A DNA stretch of 64,000 bases from Nitrospinae bacterium bin107 (lineage in GTDB: Bacteria > UBA8248), in contig MPNJ01000005.1 in the NCBI GenBank assembly GCA_002238965.1, positions 203,427 through 267,426 on the forward strand, in the 5' to 3' direction. How positions within the stretch are numbered: the stretch's first letter is position 1; every line of letters begins with the position of its first letter. Below the pieces are notes generated by a model. The model made no database searches and was not told the DNA's origin. It worked only from the letters and a program-made list of their open reading frames with translations. The translations under genes were made by a program, and so were the position numbers. Below are positions 43,019 to 52,278 of this stretch, piece after piece.

Positions 43019-43751
43019 GCGCGCTTTCTCCTCTTCAGCTTTGCCGGGACCCGATGAGACGGCGGCCATCGTTCCCGCCGCAGGCCGGGGCTTGCGCCTG
43101 CCCGGCGCAGTGGCCAAACAGTTTCGAAACCTCTCCGGAAAGCCCCTTTTTCATCATTGTCTGTTACGAATCGCGCGCATGGGCCTCTTGGGTCGGATCG
43201 TCGTGGCGGTTCCCCCCGGCTCGGACCCGCCCGCACTTCCTGATGGGCTGGGCGCGGAGGTTCATCTCGTCGAAGGCGGCGCGCGCCGCCAGGATTCGGT
43301 GCGAAACGGGCTCGACGCCCTGGACGACGGCGTTTCCTGGGTGGTCGTACACGACGGGGCGAGGCCCCTGGTGACGCCCGAGCTCATGGAGAGATGCCTG
43401 CTCGGCGCGGCGGAGACGGGCGCCGCCATCGCGGCCCTGCGCGTGGTGGATACGGTGAAGGTGGGCGACGCCGATGGCTTCATCGAGGCGACGCGCCCGC
43501 GCGAGGGTCTGTGGCTCGCACAGACGCCCCAGGTGGCGCGGCGGGAGTTGCTCGTCCGCGCGATGGAGTGGGCGGACGCGAATGATTTCGAGGGGACCGA
43601 CGAGGCGGCCCTGCTGGAAGCCATAGGCGTGCGGGTGAAGCTCGTGGAAGGAAGCGCGCAGAACATCAAGGTGACGTCCCCTGGCGACATGGAGCGCGCG
43701 GCGCGCCTGATGGAACTTGAACAAGGTGGGCAAGCGGAGGCTTCCACATGA
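42987..43751 (+). CDS. ispD: 2-C-methyl-D-erythritol 4-phosphate cytidylyltransferase IspD
   Basis: IspD is the MEP-pathway enzyme making CDP-methylerythritol. The 254 aa product has the nucleotidyltransferase motif '[20 protein letters not shown]', '[17 protein letters not shown]', '[20 protein letters not shown]' and '[20 protein letters not shown]'. The listed start overlaps the PIN-TRAM gene by 32 bp and lacks a clear ribosome-binding site, so coupled translation is likely. The stop overlaps the ispF start by 4 bp (ATGA). Confidence 0.93.
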   Translation: MKPNYRKPALKRAFSSSALPGPDETAAIVPAAGRGLRLPGAVAKQFRNLSGKPLFHHCLLRIARMGLLGRIVVAVPPGSDPPALPDGLGAEVHLVEGGARRQDSVRNGLDALDDGVSWVVVHDGARPLVTPELMERCLLGAAETGAAIAALRVVDTVKVGDADGFIEATRPREGLWLAQTPQVARRELLVRAMEWADANDFEGTDEAALLEAIGVRVKLVEGSAQNIKVTSPGDMERAARLMELEQGGQAEAST

Positions 43752-44230
43752 TTCGCGTAGGCGTAGGCTACGACGTCCACCGCTTCGAGGCGGATCGCAA
43801 GCTGATACTCGGCGGCGTGGAGATTCCCTTTGAGCAAGGTCTCTCCGGACACTCCGACGCCGATGCGCTCATCCACGCGATCATCGACGCGCTTCTGGGC
43901 GCGGCGGCCCTGGGCGACATCGGCGCGCATTTCCCCGATACGGACGAGGCGTATCGCGGCGCGGACAGCCGGGAACTGCTCGCGCGCGTGGTGGTGCTTC
44001 TCGCAGAGCGCGGCATGAGACCGAACAACGTGGACTCCGTGGTCGTGGCGCAAAGACCGAAACTCGCTCCCCATATCCCCGCGATGCGTGAAGTCATCTC
44101 CTCCATTCTGGGAATCCCGCCCGATCGGGTGGGCATCAAGGCGACGACGGGCGAGGGGCTCGGCTTCGTGGGGCGCGAGGAGGGCGTCGCGGCGCACGCG
44201 GTTTGCACGATAAGCGTGGAGTCTCCTTGA
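43748..44230 (+). CDS. ispF: 2-C-methyl-D-erythritol 2,4-cyclodiphosphate synthase IspF
   Basis: IspF cyclises CDP-methylerythritol 2-phosphate. The 160 aa protein has the zinc-binding 'GVGYDVHRF' (Asp8, His10) and the His of '[20 protein letters not shown]', then '[10 protein letters not shown]' and the C-terminal '[20 protein letters not shown]'. It is translationally coupled to ispD by an ATGA overlap, giving two consecutive isoprenoid steps. cysS follows after about 90 bp. Confidence 0.96.
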   Translation: MIRVGVGYDVHRFEADRKLILGGVEIPFEQGLSGHSDADALIHAIIDALLGAAALGDIGAHFPDTDEAYRGADSRELLARVVVLLAERGMRPNNVDSVVVAQRPKLAPHIPAMREVISSILGIPPDRVGIKATTGEGLGFVGREEGVAAHAVCTISVESP

Positions 44231-44321
44231 CGCCCATCGGCGGGGCATGACAAATTTCTGCCCGGACGCGGCCCGGAACACATTTTACCCCCTTGACCAT
44301 GCGGGTTCTGGAGAGAATCAT

Positions 44322-45785
44322 TTGGGACTGCAGCTATACAACACGTTGACGAGAAAAAAAGAACCCTTCGAGCCCCTGGAAGAAGGCCGCGTGAAGATGT
44401 ACGTCTGCGGGGTGACGGTGTACGACCACTGCCATCTCGGGCACGCGCGCGCCGCCATCGTCTTCGACGTCATTCACCGCTATTTCGAATACAGGGGCTA
44501 CGATGTTCTCTTCGTGTGCAACTTCACGGACGTGGACGACAAGATCATCGCCCGCGCCCGGCGTCTCAAGATTCCCATCGGCGAGCTGACCGAAAAATTT
44601 ATTGATGAATACTACGCGGACATGGATGCGCTCGGCGTACAGCGGGCGGACGCCGCTCCCCGCGCGACGGAGAACATCGAGGGCATGATCGAGATGATCG
44701 AGAAGCTCATCGAGAAGGGTATCGCCTACGAGATGTCGGGCAACGTCTATTACGACATCGATAAATTCGCAGGCTACGGCAAACTCTCGGGTCGCAACAC
44801 AGAGGAACTCGAGGCAGGCCACCGCATTGAGCCGGGCGAGGGCAAGCGCAACCCGCTCGATTTCGCCCTCTGGAAGGCGGCGAAGCCCGGTGAACCCGAA
44901 TGGGAGAGTCCCTGGGGGGCTGGCCGGCCCGGCTGGCACATCGAGTGCTCCGTCATGTCGAGCCGGTATCTCGGGGAGCGGTTCGATATTCACGGCGGGG
45001 GGGAGGACTTGGTGTTCCCCCACCATGAAAACGAGATCGCGCAGAGCGAGGGCTGCTTCGGGCACGAGTGGGTGCGCTACTGGGTGCACAACGGCTTCGT
45101 GCAGATCAACCACGAGAAGATGAGCAAGTCGAAGGGCAACTTCTTCACCATCAAGGCGATCCTCGAGGACCACCCGGCCGAGGTGATCCGATATTTCCTG
45201 CTGGGGACGCACTACAGGCACCCCGTGGATTACTCGGATCAGGTGGTCGGCGACGCGAGGAAAGGGCTGGACAGGCTCTACAACGTGCGGCTCAGGCTCG
45301 CCCGGAGCGGAGGAGAAGACTCGGGCGGCTGGCGCGAGCGGGTGGAGGAGGCGGTCGCCGCCTTCCGCGCGCAGTTCACGGAAGCCATGGACGATGACTT
45401 CAACACCGCGCGCGCCCTGGGGTATCTGTTCGACTTTGGGCGCCGGATAAACGGCTTCATCAACGAGGCGGGCGCGCTGCCCGAATCCGCCGCCGCACTT
45501 GCGAGCGAGGTCTTTGAAGAGGTGGGCGAGGTGCTGGGCCTGTTCACCCACCCGCCGGAGGAGTGGTTCCGGAACGCAGCGAGCGTCTCGTCCGCTGAAG
45601 TGGAGGAGGGCCAAAACGGCGTCTTGCGCGATGAGGAGATAGAAGCGTTGCTCGAACGCCGCGCGGAGGCGCGGGCGAGCAGGGATTTCCCGGAGGCCGA
45701 CCGGATCCGGGAAGAACTCGCGGAGGCCGGCATCGTGTTGGAAGACAGCCCCGGCGGCACCCTCTGGAAGCGAAGGGTGCCGTGA
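44322..45785 (+). CDS. cysS: cysteinyl-tRNA synthetase
   Basis: The 487 aa class I synthetase has the zinc-ligand Cys and the HIGH-like signature in 'VCGVTVYDHCHLGHARAAI', 'GWHIECSVMSSRYLG', 'HHENEIAQSEGCFGHEW' and the KMSKS loop 'HEKMSKSKGNFFTIKAIL'. The frame is open from 44247, but a TTG at 44322 ('LGLQLYNTLTRKKEPF'), preceded by GGAGAG, matches the usual N-terminus. Placement after ispD-ispF and before rlmB and the tRNA cluster is common in bacteria. No Sec-specific synthetase is implied. Confidence 0.95.
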   Translation: MGLQLYNTLTRKKEPFEPLEEGRVKMYVCGVTVYDHCHLGHARAAIVFDVIHRYFEYRGYDVLFVCNFTDVDDKIIARARRLKIPIGELTEKFIDEYYADMDALGVQRADAAPRATENIEGMIEMIEKLIEKGIAYEMSGNVYYDIDKFAGYGKLSGRNTEELEAGHRIEPGEGKRNPLDFALWKAAKPGEPEWESPWGAGRPGWHIECSVMSSRYLGERFDIHGGGEDLVFPHHENEIAQSEGCFGHEWVRYWVHNGFVQINHEKMSKSKGNFFTIKAILEDHPAEVIRYFLLGTHYRHPVDYSDQVVGDARKGLDRLYNVRLRLARSGGEDSGGWRERVEEAVAAFRAQFTEAMDDDFNTARALGYLFDFGRRINGFINEAGALPESAAALASEVFEEVGEVLGLFTHPPEEWFRNAASVSSAEVEEGQNGVLRDEEIEALLERRAEARASRDFPEADRIREELAEAGIVLEDSPGGTLWKRRVP

Positions 45786-45853
45786 AGTCTTGCGCGGGTG
45801 AGGCCCGTTGGTGCGCGCACCGCGTCTTCACGCTTCATCGAAGAGCATAGCAT

Positions 45854-46618
45854 TTGAAGCGCAAACCCGAATACGTCTGCGGCGCGCACAGCGTCCGGGT
45901 GGCTCTTGAGCGCGGGCCGGAGCGCGTCCGGCGGCTGTACGTTACCGCAGGGCGCCGGAACCGCAGCGTCTCCGAGGCGGTGCGGCTCGCCGAATCGCTC
46001 GGGGTTCCCGTCGAAGCCCTCGACACCAGACAACTCACGCAGAAAGCCGCCACCGCGCAGCATCAAAACCTGGTGGCGGAGGTTCATCCCACGCCGCTTC
46101 TCACGCTTGATGACTTAATCGAAGCCCAGCCCGCGTCGGCTCCGCCGATTCTGTTGCTCGACGGTCTGCAGGACCCGAGGAATTTCGGCGCCATCTTAAG
46201 AAGTGCGGCGGCTCTGGGGGCAGGCGGCGTCGTCTGGCCGAAGGATAACGCCGTGGGCCTCACGCCAGTCGCGGCGAAGGCGGCGGCAGGCGCGCTGGAG
46301 GTCGTGCCGCTCGCGCGTGTGACGAATCTGGCGCGCGCCGTCTCCGCGCTCAAAGAGGCGGGCTACTGGGCGCTGGCGGCGGACGCGCATGGGGATAAGA
46401 CCCTCGGCGTCGATGAACTGCCCCGGCCTTGTTGCCTGGTGGTCGGGGCGGAGGGAAGGGGTGTGCGGCCGCTCGTGCTCAAAAACTGCGACGCGCGCGT
46501 GCGGATTCCCATCGAGGCGGGCGCCGTGTCCTCGCTGAACGCCTCGGTCGCAGCAGCGATCCTGCTGCACGGCGTGCGCGTAAACCCCTCGGAGGACGAG
46601 GACACGGCTCAGGCGTAG
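45854..46618 (+). CDS. rlmB: 23S rRNA (guanosine-2'-O-)-methyltransferase RlmB/TrmH family
   Basis: The 254 aa SPOUT enzyme has an N-terminal L30e-like substrate domain ('YVCGAHSVRVALERGPERVR') and the knotted SAM-binding domain with 'LLLDGLQDPRNFGAILRSAA', 'LVVGAEGRGVRPLVLKNCDA' and 'IPIEAGAVSSLNASVAAAIL', the three SpoU motifs. It should 2'-O-methylate a guanosine of 23S rRNA. Start is a TTG. It lies between cysS (68 bp) and the tRNA operon. Confidence 0.93.
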   Translation: MKRKPEYVCGAHSVRVALERGPERVRRLYVTAGRRNRSVSEAVRLAESLGVPVEALDTRQLTQKAATAQHQNLVAEVHPTPLLTLDDLIEAQPASAPPILLLDGLQDPRNFGAILRSAAALGAGGVVWPKDNAVGLTPVAAKAAAGALEVVPLARVTNLARAVSALKEAGYWALAADAHGDKTLGVDELPRPCCLVVGAEGRGVRPLVLKNCDARVRIPIEAGAVSSLNASVAAAILLHGVRVNPSEDEDTAQA

Positions 46619-46706
46619 ACCTCTCTTATGAGCACCTTGATATTTGAGAGCCGAACTATCGCCGCCCCCTCTTTGCTTTTCACTTCCCCAAAGAGGATAA
46701 AGGGGG

Positions 46707-46735
46707 TTGACAAGGTGGGCCGGTGGGCCTAATTT
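46707..46735 (+). promoter_or_regulatory. sigma-70 promoter of the tRNA-tuf operon
   Basis: TTGACA (46707-46712), 17 bp, TAATTT (46730-46735) lies 16 bp before tRNA-Thr. The perfect -35 and standard spacing suit a strong stable-RNA promoter. Confidence 0.75.
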
Positions 46736-46750
46736 AACCCGCCTTTGTTG

Positions 46751-46826
46751 GCTGGCGTAGCTCAGCTGGTAGAGCAGCTGATTTGTAATCAGCAGGTCGG
46801 AGGTTCGAGTCCTCTCGCCAGCTCCA
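46751..46826 (+). tRNA. thrU-like: tRNA-Thr (UGU)
   Basis: Acceptor GCTGGCG pairs with CGCCAGC. The anticodon arm CTGAT-TTGTAA-ATCAG type loop shows anticodon TGT; T-arm GGAGG-TTCGAGT-CCTC; encoded CCA end. It is first in a Thr-Tyr-Gly-Thr-tuf series, as in E. coli thrU-tyrU-glyT-thrT-tufB. Confidence 0.95.
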
Positions 46827-46991
46827 CGGCGGGACACGCCTCCCGGACCCCGCTACAGAAAATCCGGCTGGAGAACGCGCGCGTTTTCCCCTTTCGGGCT
46901 TTGGTGAATATCGCGGCTTCGGGGAGCGGATGGTTCCCGCGAGGTATTTTTGATAGTTTTTATAACCGTATTTGATGAACGGCGGTTTTCA

Positions 46992-47076
46992 GGGGAGGTT
47001 CCCGAGTGGCCAAAGGGATCAGACTGTAAATCTGACGGCTCAGCCTTCGGAGGTTCGAATCCTCCCCTCCCCACCA
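46992..47076 (+). tRNA. tRNA-Tyr (GUA)
   Basis: Acceptor GGGGAGG/CCTCCCC, anticodon loop CTGTAAA giving GTA, and a long class II variable arm (CGGCTCAGCCTTCG). The CCA end is encoded. 85 nt in all. Confidence 0.95.
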
Positions 47077-47123
47077 GCAGATGAATTGTCGAGACGACTA
47101 GGACACGCGCTTTGGGTTCAGAG

Positions 47124-47199
47124 GCGGGAATAGCTCAGATGGTAGAGCATCAGCCTTCCAAGCTGAGGGTCGCGGGTTCGAGCCCCGTTTCCCGCTCCA
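47124..47199 (+). tRNA. tRNA-Gly (UCC)
   Basis: Acceptor GCGGGAA/TTCCCGC, anticodon stem CAGC/GCTG with loop containing TCC, T-loop GTTCGAG, encoded CCA. Confidence 0.95.
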
Positions 47200-47379
47200 G
47201 GATGATTCGAGGCTCTCGCCTTTTCTTGATATGAATTTCAGTCGTGTGGATTTCGGCTCCCGGGGTTGCTCTGGAGGGAATAAGCTGTATTATCCGCCCG
47301 GAACGAATGCCGGGGTTCATCGTTCGCGGAGGTTGCTTCGCCTGAAACAAATGATGTTCGCACGCCCGGGACGCAGCCG

Positions 47380-47455
47380 GCCCACGTAGCTCAGCCGGCA
47401 GAGCACTTCCTTGGTAAGGAAGAGGTCACCGGTTCAAGTCCGGTCGTGGGCTCCA
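47380..47455 (+). tRNA. tRNA-Thr (GGU)
   Basis: Acceptor GCCCACG/CGTGGGC, anticodon stem CTTCC/GGAAG with loop TTGGTAA giving GGT, T-loop GTTCAAG, encoded CCA. It lies 227 bp before tuf. The 180 bp between it and tRNA-Gly hold no gene that I can support. Confidence 0.95.
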
Positions 47456-47682
47456 GGGCAGGCGGAATTCATTGAAATTTTGAATTTTGTGCATTATCCT
47501 GCAAATCGCAAGAAACGCCTTGGAATCCCTCGGGTTCGCAGATTTTCCCTTTGGCGATGGACAAGGTTTCGTCCAAGCGGGTATAAAGGCGCGTTTTTCG
47601 GGAATGACAAGCAAGAGAGGAAATGGTTCCTCTCCCCAGAAAGATATTTTTAAGAATTTTCATCAGAAGGAGAAGGGAAGCC

Positions 47683-48861
47683 ATGGCGAAGGCGAAGTTT
47701 GAGCGCACGAAGCCGCACGTGAACGTAGGGACGATAGGGCACGTGGACCATGGGAAGACGACGTTGACGGCTGCGATCACGAAACACCTCTCTGCGAAGG
47801 GGATGGCGGAGGAGATCGGCTTCGACGAGATCGACAAGGCGCCCGAGGAGCGCGAGCGGGGGATCACGATAGCGACGGCTCACGTTGAGTACGAGACGGA
47901 CAACCGCCACTACGCGCATGTGGACTGTCCGGGCCATGCGGATTACGTGAAGAACATGATAACGGGCGCGGCGCAGATGGATGGCGCCATACTGGTGGTC
48001 TCGGCGGCGGACGGACCGATGCCGCAGACGCGCGAACACATCCTGCTGGCTCGCCAGGTGGGGGTACCCTACATCTGCGTGTACCTGAACAAGGTGGACA
48101 TGGTGGACGACGAGGAGCTTTTGGAGCTGGTGGAGCTGGAGGTCCGCGAGCTTTTGTCGACGTATGAGTTCCCGGGCGACGACATACCGGTGGTTCCGGG
48201 TTCGGCGCTGAGAGCCTTGGAGGGGACGGACACGTCTTCGATAGACGATTTGATGGAGGCGGTGGACGGCTACATCCCGGAGCCGGTGCGCGACGTGGAC
48301 AAGCCGTTCCTGATGCCTGTGGAGGACGTGTTCTCGATATCGGGCCGTGGCACGGTTGCGACGGGCCGCGTGGAGCGCGGGATCGTGAACGTTGGGGATG
48401 AGGTGGAGATAGTGGGCATCACGGACACGCGCAAGACGGTTGCGACGGGCGTTGAGATGTTCCGGAAGCTCCTGGACCAGGGCCAGGCGGGTGACAACGT
48501 TGGGGTATTGCTCCGGGGCATCAAGAAGGACGAGATAGAGCGCGGCCAGGTGCTGGCGCAGCCGGCCTCGATCATGCCGCACCTGAAGTTCAAGGGCGAG
48601 GTATACATACTGACGAAAGAAGAGGGTGGTCGTCACACGCCGTTTTTCAACGGCTACCGTCCTCAGTTTTATTTTAGGACGACGGACGTGACGGGTCTGG
48701 TGACGCTGCCTGAGGGTCGTGAGATGGTGATGCCGGGCGACAACGTATCGTTGGACGTGGAGTTGATAACGCCGATAGCGATGGAGCGCGAGTTGCGCTT
48801 CGCGATACGCGAGGGAGGCCGCACGGTGGGGGCCGGCGTCGTCACAGAGGTCGTCGAGTAG
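47683..48861 (+). CDS. tuf: elongation factor Tu (first copy)
   Basis: EF-Tu carries aminoacyl-tRNA to the ribosome. The 392 aa product has the G1 motif '[17 protein letters not shown]', G2 '[16 protein letters not shown]', G3 '[20 protein letters not shown]', G4 '[10 protein letters not shown]' and the domain 2/3 segments through '[15 protein letters not shown]'. AAGGAG lies upstream. Codon choice differs from its ribosomal neighbours, with many ATA isoleucine codons. Its leader and first 98 bases are identical to the second copy at 63903. It follows four tRNA genes and precedes tRNA-Trp and secE. Confidence 0.98.
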   Translation: MAKAKFERTKPHVNVGTIGHVDHGKTTLTAAITKHLSAKGMAEEIGFDEIDKAPEERERGITIATAHVEYETDNRHYAHVDCPGHADYVKNMITGAAQMDGAILVVSAADGPMPQTREHILLARQVGVPYICVYLNKVDMVDDEELLELVELEVRELLSTYEFPGDDIPVVPGSALRALEGTDTSSIDDLMEAVDGYIPEPVRDVDKPFLMPVEDVFSISGRGTVATGRVERGIVNVGDEVEIVGITDTRKTVATGVEMFRKLLDQGQAGDNVGVLLRGIKKDEIERGQVLAQPASIMPHLKFKGEVYILTKEEGGRHTPFFNGYRPQFYFRTTDVTGLVTLPEGREMVMPGDNVSLDVELITPIAMERELRFAIREGGRTVGAGVVTEVVE

Positions 48862-48901
48862 AGCGGTTAGGCGGTCGTTTCAGAATAATCAGGGCTTTCA
48901 C

Positions 48902-48977
48902 AGGCCAGTGGCTCAATTGGTAGAGCACCGGACTCCAAATCCGGCGGTTGGGGGTTCGAGTCCCTCCTGGCCTGCCA
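48902..48977 (+). tRNA. tRNA-Trp (CCA)
   Basis: Acceptor AGGCCAG/CTGGCCT, anticodon stem CCGGA/TCCGG with loop CTCCAAA giving CCA, T-loop GTTCGAG, encoded CCA. It sits between tuf and secE, where rpmG is often also found; rpmG is absent here. Confidence 0.95.
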
Positions 48978-49035
48978 TGAACCCGGAGGGCGAACCTGGG
49001 TTCAAAAGTCGGAAGCGGCTGCGGAGAGTGAATGG

Positions 49036-49251
49036 ATGAATAACAAGGTGATGGGCTGGATTCATCAGGGGCGCACCTTTCTGCGCGACGTGCAGAGCGA
49101 AGCGAAGCGCGTCACATGGCTCGGTATGCGCCAGACGGCGGCGCAAACCGCCGTCGCCCTCGTATTCGTCTTCATCATTGCGATATATTTGGGACTCGTC
49201 GACTTGGCGTTGTCCCGGGCTGTCAGCTATTTCCTTAACTTCGGCTTCTAG
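49036..49251 (+). CDS. secE: preprotein translocase subunit SecE
   Basis: The 71 aa short-form SecE has the amphipathic 'FLRDVQSEAKRVTWLGMRQT' with the conserved Lys-Arg-Val-Thr-Trp, followed by one transmembrane helix ('TAVALVFVFIIAIYLGLVDL'). It clamps SecY in the inner-membrane translocon. Seventeen bases separate it from nusG, the standard pairing. Confidence 0.95.
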   Translation: MNNKVMGWIHQGRTFLRDVQSEAKRVTWLGMRQTAAQTAVALVFVFIIAIYLGLVDLALSRAVSYFLNFGF

Positions 49252-49267
49252 ATAACAGGAATCCAGT

Positions 49268-49795
49268 ATGTCCATGAACTGGTATGTAGTGCATACCTAT
49301 TCGGGTTTTGAAAACAAGGTGAAGCGCTCGATCGAAGAGCAGTTTCGGGGGGAGACGTTCGAGGAGAAACTCGGCGAGATCGTGGTTCCCACCGAGCAAG
49401 TGGTGAAAGTGAAGGGCGGGAAGAGGCGTACGACCTCCCGGAAATTCTTCCCCGGCTACATCCTGATCCGGATGGAGTGCGACGAAGACACCTGGTATGT
49501 CGTCAAGAACACGCCGAAGGTAACGGGTTTTCTGGGCGGAACCTCCCCGAGTCCTCTCTCCGAAGCCGAGATGGACAACATCCTCAAGCAGATGAGCGGA
49601 GAGGCCGAGAAGCCCAAACCCAAGATTGATTTCGAAAAAGGCGAGAGCATCCGGGTGATAGACGGGCCTTTCGTGAATTTCACCGGCGAGATCGACGAGG
49701 TTCACCCCGACAGAGGAAAACTCAAGGTCATGGTCAGCATTTTCGGCCGGGCGACGCCCGTGGAGCTCGAGATGCTCCAGGTGGAGAAGGTTTAG
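49268..49795 (+). CDS. nusG: transcription termination/antitermination protein NusG
   Basis: The 175 aa protein has the NGN domain ('NWYVVHTYSGFENKVKRSIE', 'RKFFPGYILIRM', 'TPKVTGFLG') and a C-terminal KOW domain ('VIDGPFVNFTGEIDEVHPDR', 'IFGRATPVELEMLQVEKV'). It binds RNA polymerase to aid elongation and couples to ribosomal protein S10 or Rho. Order secE-nusG-rplK is conserved. Confidence 0.97.
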   Translation: MSMNWYVVHTYSGFENKVKRSIEEQFRGETFEEKLGEIVVPTEQVVKVKGGKRRTTSRKFFPGYILIRMECDEDTWYVVKNTPKVTGFLGGTSPSPLSEAEMDNILKQMSGEAEKPKPKIDFEKGESIRVIDGPFVNFTGEIDEVHPDRGKLKVMVSIFGRATPVELEMLQVEKV

Positions 49796-49917
49796 GGAAG
49801 AAAAGGTTCATCGGGTGCGTGGCGCCGCGCCATTGCGCGTCGTTCACAGCGTCCGGGAAATAGAGACAGGCGAAGCCCGGGCGTAGTGTCAGGCTTTGAT
49901 TGCTCCGAGAGGAAAAA

Positions 49918-50343
49918 ATGGCAAAAGAAGCGGTTGGCATCATCAAACTTCAAATACCGGCCGGTCAGGCGAACCCCGCCCCGCCCGTTGGCCCTGCGCT
50001 CGGCCAGCAGGGTGTGAACATTATGGAGTTCTGCAAGACCTTCAACGCGCAGACCCAGGGCAAGGAGGGCACGATCATTCCGGTCGTGATCTCGGTGTAC
50101 GCGGACAAAAGCTTCACCTTCATCATGAAGAGTCCGCCCGCCTCCGCTCTCCTCAAACAGGCTGCCGCCTTAGCGAAGGGTTCTTCCGAACCCGGGCGCG
50201 AGGGCGTGGGCAGCGTGACGCGCAAACAACTCGAGGAAATCGCGGAGATCAAGAAAGAGGACTTGAACAGCGCCGACCTCGAAGGGGCCGTCCGGATCAT
50301 CGAGGGTACGGCCCGCAGCATGGGAATCGAGGTCAGCGGATAG
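49918..50343 (+). CDS. rplK: 50S ribosomal protein L11
   Basis: The 141 aa protein begins '[20 protein letters not shown]' and contains '[19 protein letters not shown]', the L11 N-domain, and a C-terminal rRNA-binding domain ending '[13 protein letters not shown]'. ATG 49918 follows AGAGGAAAAA; the frame extends to 49900 without need. It forms part of the GTPase-associated centre. Confidence 0.97.
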   Translation: MAKEAVGIIKLQIPAGQANPAPPVGPALGQQGVNIMEFCKTFNAQTQGKEGTIIPVVISVYADKSFTFIMKSPPASALLKQAAALAKGSSEPGREGVGSVTRKQLEEIAEIKKEDLNSADLEGAVRIIEGTARSMGIEVSG

Positions 50344-50411
50344 TTTTTTGAGCGTAGGTGGGAGGCGTCCGCCCCGGGCGTCGTTCGAACCACGTTGGAG
50401 GAGTCAGACAA

Positions 50412-51116
50412 ATGCCCAAACACGGTAAGCATTACAATAAAGCCCGGGAGCGAATCGATCGGGAACAACAGATTCCGCTCTCAGAAGCCGTTGGTCTCGT
50501 GAAGGAGATATCTTCGGCGAAATTCGACGAGACCGTCGAGATCACAGCCAAGCTCGGCGTCGACCCGCGACATGCGGAGCAGATGGTGAGGGGAAGCGTC
50601 GTTCTGCCCAACGGCATCGGCAAAGAAGAGCGCGTCGTGGCGTTCGCCAAAGGCGAGAAGGTGGCCGAGGCCAAAGAGGCGGGCGCCGAATACGTGGGCG
50701 CGGATGATCTGGCCGAGAAGATTCAGGGCGGCTGGATGGAGTTCGACCGCGTGGTGGCGACGCCCGACGTCATGAGCGTCGTGGGCAAGCTCGGGCGGCT
50801 GCTCGGCCCGCGCGGTTTGATGCCCAACCCGAAATCGGGCACCGTCTCCTTCGACGTGGGCCGCATGGTCAAGGAGATCAAGGCGGGCAAGGTGGAATAT
50901 CGCGTAGATAAGGCGGGCATCATTCACGCCCCGGTCGGAAAGGTGAGTTTCGAGGGAAAAGCGCTCTCCGAAAACATCTCGGCGGTGGTAGACGCGCTCG
51001 TTCGTGCGAAGCCCGCGGCGAGCAAGGGGGTGTACTTCAAGGGCCTCACAATTTCCAGCACGATGGGGCCCGGCGTGAAGGTCGACCACCAGTCTCTTCT
51101 CGCTGCGTTGAAATAA
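50412..51116 (+). CDS. rplA: 50S ribosomal protein L1
   Basis: The 234 aa protein has '[20 protein letters not shown]', '[20 protein letters not shown]' and '[16 protein letters not shown]', the L1 signature order. Start 50412 has GGAGGAG upstream. L1 binds 23S rRNA at the L1 stalk and often represses the rplK-rplA mRNA. rplJ follows after 12 bp. Confidence 0.97.
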   Translation: MPKHGKHYNKARERIDREQQIPLSEAVGLVKEISSAKFDETVEITAKLGVDPRHAEQMVRGSVVLPNGIGKEERVVAFAKGEKVAEAKEAGAEYVGADDLAEKIQGGWMEFDRVVATPDVMSVVGKLGRLLGPRGLMPNPKSGTVSFDVGRMVKEIKAGKVEYRVDKAGIIHAPVGKVSFEGKALSENISAVVDALVRAKPAASKGVYFKGLTISSTMGPGVKVDHQSLLAALK

Positions 51117-51128
51117 GGAGTCTCTGAA

Positions 51129-51689
51129 ATGGCGACAGCAGTTGTGGAGAAGGGGAGGCTGGCGACGGGCAAGGCGCCCCGCGACGATAAGGTCGAGGCG
51201 ATAGAGACGCTTCAGACTCGCTTTAACGAGAGCGCCTCATTGGTGCTGTTCGATTATCGCGGCCTGAGCGTCGCGCAGATGACGACGCTCAGGCAGCAAA
51301 CGCGCGAGGCGGGCGTTCGGCTCTCCGTCGTCAAGAATTCACTCACCGAGCGGGCGTTAGAAGGCACGGGTTTCGAGGAGTTGCGAGGAAGGCTCGTCGG
51401 GCCGATTTCCATTGTGACGACCGATGGCGATCCCTCGACGCCCGCCAAGATACTCAAGGATTTCGTGAAGGGAGAATCCGTCGGCGAGATCAAGGGCGGG
51501 GTTCTGGACGGCAGGTTTCTCGAAACCGCCGAAGTGGAGTCGCTCGCGGATCTGCCCTCGCGCGAGGTTCTGCTCTCTATGCTGCTCTCCGCCATGCAGG
51601 CCCCTGTGGCGGGTCTGCCGAGAGTTCTGAACGGCGTCATTTCCCAGTTCATAAATGTTGTCGACGCTATTGCCAAAAAGAAAGAATAA
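51129..51689 (+). CDS. rplJ: 50S ribosomal protein L10
   Basis: The 186 aa protein has 'LVLFDYRGLSVAQMTTLRQQ' and 'VVKNSLTERALEGTGF' of the L10 rRNA-binding domain and a C-terminal helix that binds L7/L12 dimers. AAGGAG precedes the ATG. The 12 bp gap from rplA leaves no room for a separate L10 leader, so autoregulation, if present, must act through other sequence. Confidence 0.96.
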   Translation: MATAVVEKGRLATGKAPRDDKVEAIETLQTRFNESASLVLFDYRGLSVAQMTTLRQQTREAGVRLSVVKNSLTERALEGTGFEELRGRLVGPISIVTTDGDPSTPAKILKDFVKGESVGEIKGGVLDGRFLETAEVESLADLPSREVLLSMLLSAMQAPVAGLPRVLNGVISQFINVVDAIAKKKE

Positions 51690-51702
51690 GTGTAATATTT
51701 CT

Positions 51703-51727
51703 GTTTGCCCTTAGAAGGGGGGCAAAC
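51703..51727 (+). promoter_or_regulatory. hairpin between rplJ and rplL
   Basis: GTTTGCCC (51703-51710) pairs with GGGCAAAC (51720-51727). It lies in the 111 bp rplJ-rplL gap, without a U-tract, so it is more likely an mRNA-processing or stability element than a terminator. Confidence 0.5.
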
Positions 51728-51800
51728 GGCGAAATTTTCCAAAATAAAATGGCCTTGATCTGGCCGATGGTTTATTGCGAATGCGAGGAAAGGGCGAATT

Positions 51801-52184
51801 GTGGCAACCAAAGAAGAAGTAATCGATTTCATTGAAAACATGACGGTGATGGAGTTGAGCGAATTCGTCAAGGAGCTCGAGGATAAGTTCGGCGTAACCG
51901 CAGCCGCGCCCATGATGATGGCCGGAGCGGGAATGGCGGCGGGCGGCGACGCGGGCGAAGCGGCGGAGGAGCAAACCGATTTCACCGTCACCCTCAAAGC
52001 CTTTGGTTCGGAAAAAATCAAGGTCATCAAGACCGTCCGCGAGTTGACCAACCTGGGTCTCAAGGAGGCGAAAGACTTGGTGGAAAGCGCACCCCAAGCC
52101 GTCGTGGAGGCGGTTCCCAAGGAAGACGCCGATGCTGCTGCCGATAAACTCAAAGCGGTTGGCGCGGAGGTGGAAATCACATAG
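51801..52184 (+). CDS. rplL: 50S ribosomal protein L7/L12
   Basis: The 127 aa protein has the N-terminal dimer domain ('DFIENMTVMELSEFVKELED'), an Ala/Gly-rich hinge and the factor-binding C-domain ('DFTVTLKAFGSEKIKVIKTV', 'GLKEAKDLVESAPQAV'). It starts at a GTG after GAGGAAAGG. Multiple copies bind L10 and recruit translation GTPases. Confidence 0.97.
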   Translation: MATKEEVIDFIENMTVMELSEFVKELEDKFGVTAAAPMMMAGAGMAAGGDAGEAAEEQTDFTVTLKAFGSEKIKVIKTVRELTNLGLKEAKDLVESAPQAVVEAVPKEDADAAADKLKAVGAEVEIT

Positions 52185-52278
52185 GGCTCACCAGGGATGC
52201 CGATGGCCTGATCCCTGCCTTTCGCGGCTGGATCGGCGCTTTACTCGTATCGCCCCCACTTTCTTGAGGTGAGCCAAC

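Noticed and set aside
46751..47455. Integration site of a mobile element at the tRNA cluster
   Set aside because: No integrase, no duplicated tRNA 3' end and a conserved core gene order on both sides.
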